Of a stretch of DNA of 64,000 nucleotides, positions 52,237 to 61,879 are shown piece after piece. The DNA lies in the NCBI RefSeq assembly GCF_007859755.1, contig NZ_SJPF01000008.1, forward strand, positions 84,744 through 148,743, given 5' to 3'. The translations under genes were made by a program, and so were the position numbers. The DNA is from Blastopirellula retiformator (GTDB taxonomy: Bacteria; Planctomycetota; Planctomycetia; Pirellulales; Pirellulaceae). The notes below the pieces were generated by a model, which saw nothing but the letters and a program-made list of their open reading frames with translations, was not told the origin of the DNA and made no database searches. The number at the start of each line of letters is the position of its first letter. The first letter of the stretch is position 1.

Positions 52237-53484
52237 ATGGATCATCCCGCTGTCGCAACAGCCGAAGAAGGGCCAGCCGCAGCCAAACCAACTCGCTTCC
52301 GCTCGCTCGACGTCTTTCGCGGGGCGTCGGTTGCATTGATGATCTTGGTCAACAACCCGGGAACTTGGTCGGCGATGTACCCGCCGCTGCAGCACGCCAA
52401 ATGGCATGGCTGCACGCCGACCGATCTGGTCTTTCCCTTCTTTCTGTTCGCGGTCGGCAATGCGCTCGCGTTCGTCTTTGCGCGGCTGGAGAATGCGAGT
52501 ACCGGCGAAGTGATGCGGCGGATATTGGTCCGCACATTGTTGATCTTCGCGATCGGCTTCTTGCTCAACCTGTTTCCGTTCGTTCGCTGGAACGACGCCG
52601 GCGAGTTGACGCTGAAATCGCTCGAGCATTGCCGGATCTTTGGCGTCTTGCAGCGGATCGCCCTTAGCTACGGCGGAGCGGCGATGTTGGTGTGGTGGCT
52701 CGGCCAAGCGGGTAAGACGCGGGGCGTTGTCGTGGCGACCGCGATCTTGCTGGTCGGCTATTGGATTGCCTGCCTGGTGCTCGGTGATCCGGCCGATCCT
52801 TACAGTCTGGAGGGATTCATCGGGACGAAAATCGACCGGGCGCTGTTGGGCGAGAATCATCTCTATCACGGCGAAGGGGTTCCGTTTGATCCGGAGGGGC
52901 TCTTCAGCACCATCACCGGCGTTGCCCAAGTGATGATTGGTTGGCTGGTCGGGCAGATGATGCTGCGTTCGGAGAAGAATATGGCGCTGGTCGGTCGGTT
53001 GATGCTGGTCGGAGTTCACCTGCTGCTGGCCGCCTACCTGTGGCAGCTGCTGTTTCCGCTGAACAAAAAAATCTGGACATCGTCGTTCGTGCTGCATACC
53101 TGCGGGCTGGCGACGCTCGCCTTGGCGTCGATCCTGTATTGGTTGGAAGTGCCGGCCGGCGAGAACGGCGGCGACTCACGCTTGGCGACGCTCGCGCGAC
53201 GACTGCTCGGCGGGCTGTTCCGCTTCTTTGAGGTCTTCGGCAAGAATCCTCTGTTTATCTTTGTCTTCAGCGCTGTCGTTGTGAAATTGCTTGCCCTCTT
53301 TCGTTGGCATCCGGAGGGAAGCGACCGCTGGACTAGCCCGTTGCCGTGGATCTATAGCCATCTGTTTCGCTGGGAATGGATGGATCCGCGGCTCGGATCA
53401 TTCTTGTTCAGCGTTTGCCTATTGATTGTGTATTGGTTGATTGTGGCGGTCATGGATCGGCGGAAGGTGTACATCAAGGTCTGA
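52237..53484 (+). CDS. NagX/HGSNAT-like membrane acyltransferase (DUF5009 type)
   Basis: 415 residues with about ten hydrophobic helices. The N-terminal signature RFRSLDVFRGASVALMILVNNPG and HAKWHGCTPTDLVFPFFLFAVG are those of the heparan-alpha-glucosaminide N-acetyltransferase-like family (DUF1624/DUF5009). The conserved His in the second segment is the one associated with acetyl transfer in human HGSNAT. It probably acylates a cell-envelope or imported amino sugar across the membrane. It is not in an obvious operon. Confidence 0.87.
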   Translation: MDHPAVATAEEGPAAAKPTRFRSLDVFRGASVALMILVNNPGTWSAMYPPLQHAKWHGCTPTDLVFPFFLFAVGNALAFVFARLENASTGEVMRRILVRTLLIFAIGFLLNLFPFVRWNDAGELTLKSLEHCRIFGVLQRIALSYGGAAMLVWWLGQAGKTRGVVVATAILLVGYWIACLVLGDPADPYSLEGFIGTKIDRALLGENHLYHGEGVPFDPEGLFSTITGVAQVMIGWLVGQMMLRSEKNMALVGRLMLVGVHLLLAAYLWQLLFPLNKKIWTSSFVLHTCGLATLALASILYWLEVPAGENGGDSRLATLARRLLGGLFRFFEVFGKNPLFIFVFSAVVVKLLALFRWHPEGSDRWTSPLPWIYSHLFRWEWMDPRLGSFLFSVCLLIVYWLIVAVMDRRKVYIKV

Positions 53485-53575
53485 CCTACTTCTGTTCGTC
53501 GCTGACGCAAATGGTAAGATGAGGGCGTATAGTCAAGGAAACGCTTTCAATCCCAACAATCGAAAGGCGGCAGAC

Positions 53576-53764
53576 ATGAAATTGACCGACTTCTACAACG
53601 AAGTTTCGCGGCATACCGATACGGCCAAGACGGCGATCACCGTGGCCGATACGAAACGGGTTTTGTCTGAGGCCTTCATCGTCCTAGCGAAAATGGACGC
53701 CGCCGAGTTCGCCGATACGGTGAGCAAAGGGGTTGCCCAGGCGAAGAAGAAGCTGGGCAAGTAG
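53576..53764 (+). CDS. Small helical protein of unknown function
   Basis: 62 residues starting MKLTDFYNEVSRHTDTAKTA. It is predicted mostly alpha-helical and ends in a basic tail (AQAKKKLGK). AAAGG precedes ATG 53576 at normal distance, and the extended frame to 53441 overlaps the acyltransferase. The N-terminal shape is reminiscent of the first part of HU/IHF-like DNA-binding proteins, but the beta arm is absent, so this is no more than a hint. An 8-bp hairpin (AGCGGCTA/TAGCCGCT, 53829-53857) lies in the convergent gap after it. Confidence 0.65.
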   Translation: MKLTDFYNEVSRHTDTAKTAITVADTKRVLSEAFIVLAKMDAAEFADTVSKGVAQAKKKLGK

Positions 53765-53873
53765 GCAGGCTCGCCCATTTGAATGGAAGAGAAGAGATCG
53801 TCGTACGAGTCTCTTGGCGGTTAATTTCAGCGGCTAGTTTCGCTGAGATTAGCCGCTTGGCCAGCGGTGTTGG

Positions 53874-54344
53874 TCAAAGGGCCGCCATCAGTTTCTTATA
53901 ATCCACGTCCGTCATCTCCTCTTCCAGAAAACGGTACGACAGCACGTAACGTTGCATCCGTTGGGCGTCGGTGGCGAATTTCTCAGGACGCAGCAGCAGT
54001 CGCGAGAGGTTGGCGTTGTCGCGCAGGTCCGAGTGTTTCACCTGCCGGGCGATCGGATTCGCTTTGCAGGCAATGACATAGTCGGCGTACGACTGACCGT
54101 CGTCGTGCGTGACCAATCGCAGGGCGGCCAGGACTTCCTCGCTGAAACCTTCCAGGGCCAGATCCTCGAAAGTGATCGGCGTGTCTTCAACCACGTCATG
54201 TAGTGCCGCTACAATTTGCGCCGTTTCTCCTTCAACGCCCTGCATCACGCGCAATGGGTGAAGGAGATAGGGTTGGCCCTGTTTATCTTTGACGCCGGCG
54301 TGTGCGGTGGCGGCGATTTCTACCGCTTTCTCGCGCGTGGCCAA
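53874..54344 (-). CDS. Small HD-domain protein, MESH1/SpoT-hydrolase-like
   Basis: 156 residues from TTG 54344. HD metal motifs are complete: TAHAG, YLLHPLRVM, AALHDVVEDT (His-Asp) and VKHSDLRDN, in the order of the (p)ppGpp-hydrolase/MESH1 branch of the HD superfamily. There is no synthetase domain, so it would be a small alarmone hydrolase; NADPH phosphatase activity, known for animal MESH1, is an alternative. TTG 54344 has GGAAG seven bases upstream; a GTG at 54410 would add 22 residues that look random. Confidence 0.8.
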   Translation of the reverse strand: MATREKAVEIAATAHAGVKDKQGQPYLLHPLRVMQGVEGETAQIVAALHDVVEDTPITFEDLALEGFSEEVLAALRLVTHDDGQSYADYVIACKANPIARQVKHSDLRDNANLSRLLLRPEKFATDAQRMQRYVLSYRFLEEEMTDVDYKKLMAAL

Positions 54345-54479
54345 GGGGTGTCTTCCAGGAAGGATTGGAAACTGCGATCGTGTCGCTCTGCATTCGATTC
54401 GGACCGGCACAGCGATGCAACCAAGGGGCGGCGCCGCCGGCGCGGCCTTGCCTGAGCGGGTAAAACTAGGCCTGCGCTA

Positions 54480-54507
54480 TTGCAAAAGGACTGCAAGTGC
54501 ATAGTAT
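54480..54507 (+). promoter_or_regulatory. Candidate promoter of the COG0523 GTPase gene
   Basis: TTGCAA (54480-54485) and TAGTAT (54502-54507) are 16 bases apart, 53 bases before the start codon. Repeated TGCA tetranucleotides in the interval could be part of an operator, but I cannot identify a Zur box. Confidence 0.4.
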
Positions 54508-54560
54508 GTACGAACTGGCTTCTTTCACCGCCTTTTCTCCTTTTACAGGATATTGACCCC

Positions 54561-55790
54561 ATGATCGCCCCCAGCCCGCTTCGAAAACTGCCGGTAACCG
54601 TTCTGTCTGGTTTTTTGGGAGCCGGCAAGACGACGCTGCTCAATCATGTCCTGCAGAATCGCCAAGGTCTGAAGGTGGCGGTGATCGTCAACGACATGAG
54701 CGAGGTCAACGTCGACGCAGCGCTGGTTCGTCAGGGGGACGCTCAACTGAGCCGAACGGACGAAAAACTGGTCGAAATGTCGAACGGTTGTATTTGCTGC
54801 ACGTTGCGGGAAGATCTGCTGTTGGAAGTCGGGCGACTGGCGCGTGAAGGGCGGTTTGACTACCTACTTATCGAAAGCACCGGAATCAGCGAACCGCTGC
54901 CGGTCGCCGAGACGTTCACGTTTGAAGACGAGTCAGGCGAGCGGCTGGCCGACTATGCCGAACTCGACACGATGGTCACCGTTGTCGACGCCGGCAATTT
55001 TTTGACCGACTACACGTCATGGGACGACCTGACCGATCGCCGGGTCGGACTTTCCGATGAGGACAAACGCAACGTCGTCGATCTGTTAGTCGATCAAATT
55101 GAGTTTGCTAATGTGATCATCATCAACAAGCTCGATCTGGTGGCGCCCGATCGATTGGAACTGATTCAGGGGCTGATTCGTCGTTTGAATCCGACTGCCC
55201 GAGTCCTGCTTTCCTCACATGGCCAGATCGAACTCGACCAGGTGCTAGGAACCAATCTCTATCAACTTGCGGATTCGGCCGAGCATCCCGAATGGCTAAA
55301 AACCGAGCGTGGCGCCGAAGAGCCGGAGACCGAAGAATATGGCATCGGCAGCTTCGTCTATCGGGCCCGCCGTCCTTTTCATCCCGAGCGAATCTGGTCC
55401 GCGCTCGACCTGGACAACGGCGTCTTGAACGGCGTGATGCGCAGCAAGGGCTTTGCTTGGATCGCGTCAAAGAACGACTTCGCCTTCCAGTGGTCGCAGG
55501 CAGGAGTCTCTATGCAACTGGAGCCAGTCGGCTATTGGTGGGCCGGAGCGCCTTCAGAGTTGCTGCCCGAACAGAGCGAAATCCCGCAGGACGTGCTAGC
55601 GCAGTTCCAAGGCGAATATGGCGATCGCCGTCAGGAGTTGGTCTTTATCGGAATCGACATGGACGAATTAGCGATTCGCGAGCAACTGGACGCCTGTTTG
55701 GTCACCGACATGGAATATGTCCAGGGACCGGAGATGTGGGAGCGGTTTGCGGATCCAATGCCGGCGGTGGAGACGGGGGAAGAGGATTAA
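54561..55790 (+). CDS. COG0523 (CobW/YjiA/ZNG) GTP-dependent metallochaperone
   Basis: 409 residues. P-loop GFLGAGKTT, metal-binding CxCC motif in [13 protein letters not shown], and NKLD (G4) are all present; the last ~90 residues form the CobW_C domain ([19 protein letters not shown]). COG0523 GTPases deliver metals such as Zn, Co or Fe to client enzymes and are often induced by zinc shortage. The client is not evident from the neighbourhood. ATG 54561 follows AGGA at about ten bases; the frame opens at 54480 without family homology. Confidence 0.92.
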   Translation: MIAPSPLRKLPVTVLSGFLGAGKTTLLNHVLQNRQGLKVAVIVNDMSEVNVDAALVRQGDAQLSRTDEKLVEMSNGCICCTLREDLLLEVGRLAREGRFDYLLIESTGISEPLPVAETFTFEDESGERLADYAELDTMVTVVDAGNFLTDYTSWDDLTDRRVGLSDEDKRNVVDLLVDQIEFANVIIINKLDLVAPDRLELIQGLIRRLNPTARVLLSSHGQIELDQVLGTNLYQLADSAEHPEWLKTERGAEEPETEEYGIGSFVYRARRPFHPERIWSALDLDNGVLNGVMRSKGFAWIASKNDFAFQWSQAGVSMQLEPVGYWWAGAPSELLPEQSEIPQDVLAQFQGEYGDRRQELVFIGIDMDELAIREQLDACLVTDMEYVQGPEMWERFADPMPAVETGEED

Positions 55791-55805
55791 TCACAACTCG
55801 AGTAG

Positions 55806-55872
55806 GGTGGGTGGAGCAAGCGTTAAGAGGTCAACCACTCTCGCGATGCGTCGCTCGCTTGCGCAACCCGCC
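55806..55872. repeat. Inverted-repeat (REP-like) element between convergent genes
   Basis: A 17-base arm GGTGGGTGGAGCAAGCG (55806-55822) and its partner CGCTTGCGCAACCCGCC (55856-55872) match at 14 of 17 positions as inverted repeats, around a ~33-base loop. There is no T-tract. It lies in the convergent interval between the COG0523 gene and the DUF1844 gene and resembles dispersed extragenic palindromes; copy number cannot be judged from this window. Confidence 0.5.
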
Positions 55873-55931
55873 TGCGACTTGATATCGCAGGCACCGCCTT
55901 GTAGCCCGCTGCGACTAAACTGCGGTCGTCG

Positions 55932-56291
55932 CTACTTCTTCCCCTGTGACATCGCCACATAGCCCATCCGCAGCTCATGCAAGGCATTTTCGAGCATCTG
56001 CTCTTCGTCGGTCGTCAGGTTGCCCTTGGTCTTCGTTTCGATCACTGCCAACATTTCGATCATGTGCTTGGCCAGACCAAGTTCGACCATCGGCTGCCCG
56101 GTTTCGGGATTGGGAATTTGCCCCATCGCGGCGAAGGCCTGGGTGGCGAGCATGGAGATCAGCATCCGGAAGTCTGGCGGCGGCAGTTTGCTGGGGTCAA
56201 ACTTGGCGCCAGCGTGCGTCGTCGTCGCTTCGGCCGCCGGTTGATCGGCGGCGGTTTCTTCGGTTTGCGGTTTTTCGGCTTCCGGGCTCAT
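55932..56291 (-). CDS. DUF1844 protein
   Basis: 119 residues. An acidic, low-complexity N-terminus (~30 residues) precedes the DUF1844 core (FRMLISMLATQAFAAMGQIPNPETG, LAKHMIEMLAVIETKTKGNLT, EEQMLENALHELRMGYV). Function is unknown. It starts 23 bases after the pyrG stop and is therefore the last gene of a pyrG transcript; DUF1844 next to core genes is common in this phylum, to my knowledge. Confidence 0.85.
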   Translation of the reverse strand: MSPEAEKPQTEETAADQPAAEATTTHAGAKFDPSKLPPPDFRMLISMLATQAFAAMGQIPNPETGQPMVELGLAKHMIEMLAVIETKTKGNLTTDEEQMLENALHELRMGYVAMSQGKK

Positions 56292-56314
56292 GGGGCGTCC
56301 TTCGGAGAGTAGGT

Positions 56315-57961
56315 TTACGTTTCGGCCGTTTCTTCGCTCGGCGAGGCGTTGGGCGCCGACTTGCCGCGACGTTCGATGGCGGCGCCGACGAAGCCGGCGA
56401 ACAGCGGCTGGGCCTGGATCGGCTTCGATTTAAATTCGGGGTGGAACTGCACCGCGACAAACCACGGATGCTCTTCGTTCTCGATGATCTCGACCAGTGA
56501 GCCATCGGGCTTCAGTCCCGAGAATCGCAGCCCATGGCTGCTGAACTGTTCGCGGTACTTGTTGTTGAACTCGTAGCGATGGCGATGTCGCTCGTTGATC
56601 AGGTCCTGGCCATACGCGTCATGCGCGTGGGTACCAGGCGTGAGCGAACAATCTTGGGCGCCTAGACGCATCGTGCCACCCTTGTCAGTGATGTTCTTCT
56701 GCTCGTCGAGCAGGCAGATCACCGGGTGCGGCGTGTCTTTCGAGAACTCGGTCGAGTGGGCGCCTTCCAGGCCAACGACGTTGCGGGCAAACTCGATCGC
56801 GGCGCACTGCATGCCGAGACAAATGCCGAGGAACGGGATGTTCCGCTCGCGGGCGTACCGAATTGCTTCGACCTTGCCTTCGATGCCCCGTTCGCCAAAA
56901 CCGCCAGGGACCAGAATGCCGTCGAAGCCCGACAGCAGCCGCTCGGCGCCTTCCGACTCGATCGCTTCGCTCTGAATCCGGCCGATCCGGATCTGGGCGC
57001 GATGGGCAATGCCGGCATGGTCGATCGCTTCGTAAATCGACTTGTAGGCGTCTTTGTGTTCGGCGTACTTGCCGACCACCGCGATGCTGATTTCGGCCTC
57101 TGGATTACGTAGCGTGTGCAAAATCTCTTGCCAATGCGTCAGGTCGATCTGTGTGCGGGGGAATTTGAACTTCTTGGCGATCAGGTCGTCCAACCGGTTC
57201 TCGTGCAGGCTGAGCGGCACTTCGTAAATCGAGAAGTCCTTGTCCTTCTCTTCAATGACCGCTTCGATCGGCACATTGCAGAAGAGGGCGATCTTTTCGC
57301 GATCGTCGTGGCTCAGGTTCCGCTCGGTGCGGCAGATCAAGATATCGGGCTGGATACCAATCTCCCGCAATTGGCCAACCGAGTGTTGGGTCGGCTTCGT
57401 CTTTAGCTCGGCCGCCGCTTTCAGATACGGAACCAGCGTCAAGTGAATGTACAGGCAGTTCTCTTTGCCGGCCGTCAGCGAGAACTGACGAATCGCTTCG
57501 AGGAACGGCTGGCTCTCGATGTCGCCGACCGTACCGCCGATTTCGGTGATCACGACGTCGGTTTCGTCATCCCCCAGCTTTTCGATGACGCTTTTGATCT
57601 CGTTGGTGATGTGCGGAATGACCTGGACCGTTTTGCCCAGGAACTCGCCGCGACGTTCTTTGTTTATCACCGACAGGTAGATTTGACCGGTCGTGTAATT
57701 GGCGTCGCGGGTCAGGGGGCTATTGGTGAAGCGTTCGTAGTGACCCAGGTCGAGGTCGGTCTCGCTGCCATCGTCCAGCACATAGACTTCGCCATGCTGG
57801 TAGGGGCTCATCGTGCCGGGATCGACATTGATATAGGGGTCGAGCTTCTGCATTTTGACGCGAAGCCCGCGCTGCTCGAGCAGCATGCCGATGGAAGCGC
57901 TGGTCAGCCCTTTACCGAGTGAGCTAACAACGCCGCCGGTCACGAAAATATGCTTGGTCAT
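56315..57961 (-). CDS. pyrG: CTP synthase
   Basis: 548 residues. The synthetase domain ([47 protein letters not shown]) is followed by the class I glutamine amidotransferase domain ([11 protein letters not shown], catalytic Cys in FLGICLGMQ, and the His/Glu pair in VQFHPE). It makes CTP from UTP with glutamine or ammonia. ATG 57961 has AGGGAAGG upstream; the extension to 58024 is not conserved in character. Upstream lies a leader with a short triple repeat and a kdsB gene on the same strand. Confidence 0.96.
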   Translation of the reverse strand: MTKHIFVTGGVVSSLGKGLTSASIGMLLEQRGLRVKMQKLDPYINVDPGTMSPYQHGEVYVLDDGSETDLDLGHYERFTNSPLTRDANYTTGQIYLSVINKERRGEFLGKTVQVIPHITNEIKSVIEKLGDDETDVVITEIGGTVGDIESQPFLEAIRQFSLTAGKENCLYIHLTLVPYLKAAAELKTKPTQHSVGQLREIGIQPDILICRTERNLSHDDREKIALFCNVPIEAVIEEKDKDFSIYEVPLSLHENRLDDLIAKKFKFPRTQIDLTHWQEILHTLRNPEAEISIAVVGKYAEHKDAYKSIYEAIDHAGIAHRAQIRIGRIQSEAIESEGAERLLSGFDGILVPGGFGERGIEGKVEAIRYARERNIPFLGICLGMQCAAIEFARNVVGLEGAHSTEFSKDTPHPVICLLDEQKNITDKGGTMRLGAQDCSLTPGTHAHDAYGQDLINERHRHRYEFNNKYREQFSSHGLRFSGLKPDGSLVEIIENEEHPWFVAVQFHPEFKSKPIQAQPLFAGFVGAAIERRGKSAPNASPSEETAET

Positions 57962-58004
57962 GAACCTTCCCTGCAAATGCAGCAATCTGCTGCTAGCGTA
58001 CCCC

Positions 58005-58036
58005 AAAAGACGAACGCCGCCCAACGATGAGCGGCG
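58005..58036 (-). terminator. Probable terminator between kdsB and pyrG
   Basis: On the minus strand CGCCGC and GCGGCG form a 6-bp GC stem with a ten-base loop, followed by TTCGTCTTTT. The interrupted T run makes it moderate only. Confidence 0.4.
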
Positions 58037-58089
58037 AGGCGTATTTGCGTCAGAATTCCCTAATCGCGCCTAAACCAACTTTTTAGGGC

Positions 58090-58116
58090 GCAAGAGACGC
58101 AAGAGACGCAAGAGAC
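58090..58116. repeat. Three tandem copies of a 9-bp unit
   Basis: GCAAGAGAC occurs three times head to tail. It lies between the kdsB stop and the pyrG leader, in non-coding sequence, and is followed by an imperfect hairpin (GCGCC-CTAAA with TTTAG-GCGC on the minus strand). Confidence 0.8.
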
Positions 58117-58152
58117 TGTTTCGGCCAGGACCGTCACCCCTGGGGCTTTATC

Positions 58153-58932
58153 TTAACAAGCAAGCTTGCGGCTGACAAATGCCGCATAGTCGCTGGGGGT
58201 ATCGATCCCCGAGGAGGCCTCGTTGACGACGCCGACGTGAATCGACTCGCCCATCGACAGAACTCGAAGCTGCTCCAGACTTTCCAGCTTTTCGATTTCG
58301 GTCCGCGGAGCCGCGGCAATCCGTAGCAGAAAATCACGGCGATACGCGTAAATGCCAAGGTGCATCAAGAAGTGGGGGGGATCGGCCTCCAGCACGGCAT
58401 CGTCCCACTCGCGGACGAACGGAATCTGGCTGCGGCTGAACAGCAGCGCTTTGCCGTTTTGGTCGAGCACAACCTTCACGCAGGCCGGGTCCGAAAGCTG
58501 GGCCTTTTCGCGGATCGGCGTGGCCAGCGTCCCCATGTTCACGCTCGGGTTTTCTTCCATGAGCTTGATCAACGCGTCGATCGAGCTTGAAGCGATCTCA
58601 GGCTCGTCCCCCTGGACGTTGAGCAGCAGATCAAACTCGGGCAGCTGCATCGCCGCTTCGGCTAGGCGATCGGTGCCGCTGGCGCACGCTTCGCTGGTCA
58701 TGATCACATCGCCGCCGAAATTCTGAACGGCCTCCTGAATCGAGGGGTGATCGGTCGCAACGACCACCTTTTCGGGGCGGAGGGCATCGACCGCCGATTC
58801 GTAGGTGTGCTGGATCAGCGGCTTGCCCGTTTCGGCCAACAGCATCTTGTGCGGCAGACGGGTCGACTGCAGGCGGGCCGGGATAATGACGGCGGTACGA
58901 AGGTGGAGACGGAGCGGAGCTTGGGGGGACAT
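58153..58932 (-). CDS. kdsB: 3-deoxy-manno-octulosonate cytidylyltransferase
   Basis: 259 residues, near the normal length of KdsB. The nucleotidyl-transferase start AVIIPARLQSTRLPHKML, the segment TDRLAEAA, NVQGDEPEI (metal-binding Asp) and LGIYAYRRDFL are all typical. It activates KDO as CMP-KDO for LPS inner core synthesis, which implies a KDO-containing outer membrane. ATG 58932 has AAGGAAGG upstream, and the longer frame to 59001 is not needed. CTP for this reaction is supplied by PyrG, encoded next on the same strand. Confidence 0.94.
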   Translation of the reverse strand: MSPQAPLRLHLRTAVIIPARLQSTRLPHKMLLAETGKPLIQHTYESAVDALRPEKVVVATDHPSIQEAVQNFGGDVIMTSEACASGTDRLAEAAMQLPEFDLLLNVQGDEPEIASSSIDALIKLMEENPSVNMGTLATPIREKAQLSDPACVKVVLDQNGKALLFSRSQIPFVREWDDAVLEADPPHFLMHLGIYAYRRDFLLRIAAAPRTEIEKLESLEQLRVLSMGESIHVGVVNEASSGIDTPSDYAAFVSRKLAC

Positions 58933-59042
58933 GGCGACCTTCCTTGGCCAGCGGAAACGAACGGGAATCGTCGGATTGTAAATTCGGCATAAACAAAACA
59001 ACTAGACCAATTTTCGCCCCTTCCCTGATCGCTGTTCTTAAA

Positions 59043-59072
59043 TTGCCCAGATTATGCTAGTTTGCCCATAAT
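59043..59072 (+). promoter_or_regulatory. Candidate glmS promoter with palindrome
   Basis: TTGCCC (59043-59048) and CATAAT (59067-59072) are 18 bases apart. The -10 hexamer is embedded in the palindrome GCCCATAATGGGC (59064-59076), which could bind a regulator. The start codon is 57 bases further on. Confidence 0.5.
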
Positions 59073-59128
59073 GGGCGTATCTTTCTGTCGGGGCGCGTCC
59101 TTTTTCTACGACGTTTCAGGAGCATGCG

Positions 59129-61003
59129 ATGTGCGGCATCGTGGGTGTGGTTGGAGACCGTCAGGCGGTTGAGTTCATCGTCCAGGGGCTGCGTCGGCTC
59201 GAATATCGGGGTTACGACAGCGCTGGAATCGCCGCGATCGACCCTGGTGACGATGCCATCAGCGTCTGCAAAACGGCCGGACGGATAGATAATCTGGCGG
59301 CCCGGCTCTCGAAACGGCATTTGGTTGGCTCGGCCGGCATCGGGCATACCCGCTGGGCGACGCATGGCCCGGCGACCGAAACCAACGCGCATCCGCATGT
59401 CGGCCAGGGGGGCGAGGTCGTCCTGGTCCACAACGGCGTGATTGAGAACTACGCCAAGCTGAAGGAAAAGCTAATTGCCCGCGGCTATCAGTTTTCGACG
59501 GAGACCGACAGTGAAGTGATCGCGCACCTGGTCGAAGAATGCCGCCGCCGACGATTGGCCGATCGAAAGGCGAACGAGCCGCCGACCGACGAGCAGGTTA
59601 TCGACATCGTGCAAGACGCGCTGGTCCAACTGCGCGGCACCTATGGTCTGGCGATTCTGTTCAAGGATCGCCCTGATCTGATCGTGGCGGCCCGGTTGGG
59701 CAGTCCGCTGGTGGTGGGCGTTGGCGACGACGTTCATTACCTGGCGAGCGACGCTTCGCCGCTGGCTGGATTTACCGACAAGATCGTCTATCTGGCCGAC
59801 CATCAGATCGCCTTGTTGACCGCCGATACGCTGCAAGTTCGGCATCGTGATCATGGCGCGATTGAGCATAGCGTCGAAGTGATCGAGATCGACGCGTCCG
59901 ACGTCGACCTGGGCGGTTACGAACATTACATGCTCAAAGAGATCTTCGAGCAGCCGCAATCGGTTCAGAACACGATGCGGGGCCGCTTGAGCTTGGACGA
60001 CGCGACGGCCGTCTTTGGCGGTTTGAACCTGTCGCCGCAAGAGTTGCGCGGCGTCGATCGGATTCTGTTAACTGCCTGCGGCACCAGTTGGCATGCGGCG
60101 ATAGTGGGCGAATACATCATCGAGGAAATGGCTCGCATCCCGGTCGAGGTCGAATATGCCTCGGAACTGCGGTATCGCAACCCGCCGGTTCCGCGGCGGA
60201 CGCTGGTGTTTGGAATCACGCAAAGCGGCGAAACGGCCGATACGCTGGCCGCCCTGCGAGAGATGAAGCGGAAAGGGCATCCGACGCTGGCGATCTGCAA
60301 CGTCGTCGGCAGCACGATCGCCCAAGAGGCGGACGGCGGCATTTACTTGCACGCTGGACCGGAGATCGGGGTCGCTTCGACCAAGGCTTACACGTCGCAA
60401 TTAGCGGTGATGGCGATGCTGGGGCTTTATTTCGGGCGATTGACCCATCTCAGCTTCGATCAGGGCTACCGCATCATCGAAGCGATGCAGAAATTGCCTG
60501 CCGCGGTCGAGAAGGCCCTTGAAGCGGACGACGCTGTGCGCAAAATCGCCGAGAAGTACCAGGCCGCCAGCAACTTCCTGTACCTGGGGCGGCATTTCAA
60601 CTTCCCCACGGCTCTAGAAGGGGCGCTGAAGCTGAAAGAAATCAGCTATATCCACGCCGAAGGCTATCCGGCCGCCGAATTGAAACATGGTCCAATCGCC
60701 CTGGTCGACGAGCAAACGCCCAGCGTCTTCATCATGCCGCGAGGCGTCGTCTACGACAAAGTGATGTCGAATCTCGAGGAAATCAAAGCCCGCAGCGGCC
60801 CGGTGATTGCGATCGCCAGTGAAGATGATGACCAGGTCGCCAAAATCGCCGACGATGTGATCCGGATCCCGATGGTGGAGGAGTTCTTACAGCCGATCGT
60901 CTCGATCATTCCGCTGCAGCTGTTGGCCTATCACATCGCTCAATTGCGCGGATGTGATGTTGACAAACCGCGGAATCTAGCGAAGAGCGTGACGGTGGAG
61001 TAG
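59129..61003 (+). CDS. glmS: Glutamine-fructose-6-phosphate aminotransferase (isomerizing)
   Basis: 624 residues. The N-terminal Ntn amidotransferase starts MCGIVGVVG with Cys2 as nucleophile, followed by EYRGYDSAG and HTRWATHG; the two SIS isomerase domains carry TACGTSWHAAIVGEY, ITQSGETADT, and the C-terminal DKPRNLAKSVTVE. It makes glucosamine-6-phosphate for amino-sugar polymers. A CAGGAG ribosome site precedes the start. No glmS ribozyme was recognised in the short leader. Around residues 130-150 a small basic insert (ECRRRRLADRKANEPP) lengthens the amidotransferase domain slightly. Confidence 0.96.
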   Translation: MCGIVGVVGDRQAVEFIVQGLRRLEYRGYDSAGIAAIDPGDDAISVCKTAGRIDNLAARLSKRHLVGSAGIGHTRWATHGPATETNAHPHVGQGGEVVLVHNGVIENYAKLKEKLIARGYQFSTETDSEVIAHLVEECRRRRLADRKANEPPTDEQVIDIVQDALVQLRGTYGLAILFKDRPDLIVAARLGSPLVVGVGDDVHYLASDASPLAGFTDKIVYLADHQIALLTADTLQVRHRDHGAIEHSVEVIEIDASDVDLGGYEHYMLKEIFEQPQSVQNTMRGRLSLDDATAVFGGLNLSPQELRGVDRILLTACGTSWHAAIVGEYIIEEMARIPVEVEYASELRYRNPPVPRRTLVFGITQSGETADTLAALREMKRKGHPTLAICNVVGSTIAQEADGGIYLHAGPEIGVASTKAYTSQLAVMAMLGLYFGRLTHLSFDQGYRIIEAMQKLPAAVEKALEADDAVRKIAEKYQAASNFLYLGRHFNFPTALEGALKLKEISYIHAEGYPAAELKHGPIALVDEQTPSVFIMPRGVVYDKVMSNLEEIKARSGPVIAIASEDDDQVAKIADDVIRIPMVEEFLQPIVSIIPLQLLAYHIAQLRGCDVDKPRNLAKSVTVE

Positions 61004-61106
61004 GGCCTTCCCCGTCATTACGGCGTAACTCTAGAATCGTGCTTGACTTTACCCCTCTGGTGGTGTAGCAAGGGAGCTCCTTGCCATCGTAATTTGGGGA
61101 CGCACG

Positions 61107-61709
61107 ATGTCGATTTCCGTTCAATGCACACAATGCAGTGGCTCGTTTCAGGTCGCTGATAAATACGCCGGTTCAAAGATCCGTTGTCCGAAATGCAAAG
61201 TGGGGGTGATTCAGGTCGCCACCAGTCAGTCGAGCTGGGACGACGGCGAATTTCGGCTGAAGCCGGACGAGACCATCTATGATGCCGCCGCCGAGACGGC
61301 GAAGCGACAGGGATCGTTTCTGAAAAGCCGATCTGCCCGCCGCTGGATGATGCGCGGACGAGTTTGGCTGGGCTCAGCCATTGCGGCCTGCGGATTGATC
61401 GCGGCTGGTTATTTTCTCTTCTTTGGGTTTGGCGAAGTGGACGTCGCCGGGCCCGATATGGCTCCCGCCCCCTCGATGTCGCAAAGCGCTCCCGTTGCTG
61501 GTTCTGCCCCTTCTTCGTTCAATCCACTTGGAGGCGGCGACTCGTTTGTCGCCAATTCTCGTGGGGAAAGCGGAATTGAACCATCGATCGCACCAGCCGC
61601 AATGCCTGCGCCATTCGATCAACCGAGCGACAATCTCCCGCCCGGCGCCGTTCAGGCAAACGTTCGGCCGGAGCCAGGCTCGTTCGTTCCGATGAACCGC
61701 GGTCGGTAA
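61107..61709 (+). CDS. Zinc-ribbon/TM protein, paralogue 1 of three
   Basis: 200 residues. Zinc ribbon MSISVQCTQCSGSFQVADKY...RCPKCK at the N-terminus, an intervening ~45-residue charged linker, one transmembrane helix (VWLGSAIAACGLIAAGYFLFF) and a Pro/Ser-rich tail of ~80 residues with no folded domain. Unlike the other two copies it lacks the C-terminal globular domain. It starts a run of three related genes and may have been shortened. Function unknown; a membrane-tethered zinc ribbon is the visible feature. Confidence 0.78.
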   Translation: MSISVQCTQCSGSFQVADKYAGSKIRCPKCKVGVIQVATSQSSWDDGEFRLKPDETIYDAAAETAKRQGSFLKSRSARRWMMRGRVWLGSAIAACGLIAAGYFLFFGFGEVDVAGPDMAPAPSMSQSAPVAGSAPSSFNPLGGGDSFVANSRGESGIEPSIAPAAMPAPFDQPSDNLPPGAVQANVRPEPGSFVPMNRGR

Positions 61710-61879
61710 CCGGCCAATAGGGCGCGTCCGACAACAAGAAATATCTCGAGCGTACCCGATTCAGTCGGCAAATTTGTGTTGTGGGAGGAGATTCCGGTCG
61801 AGTAGCATTGCTAGGAAGGGCGTGGAAGGCGCCCTCCTTTTCTCGTTGTCTCTTCGAAAAACCTGGCCAAGGCGTCTCC

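Noticed and set aside
58937..59128. glmS ribozyme upstream of glmS
   Set aside because: The short leader shows none of the conserved core; the ribozyme is essentially restricted to Firmicutes-like bacteria.
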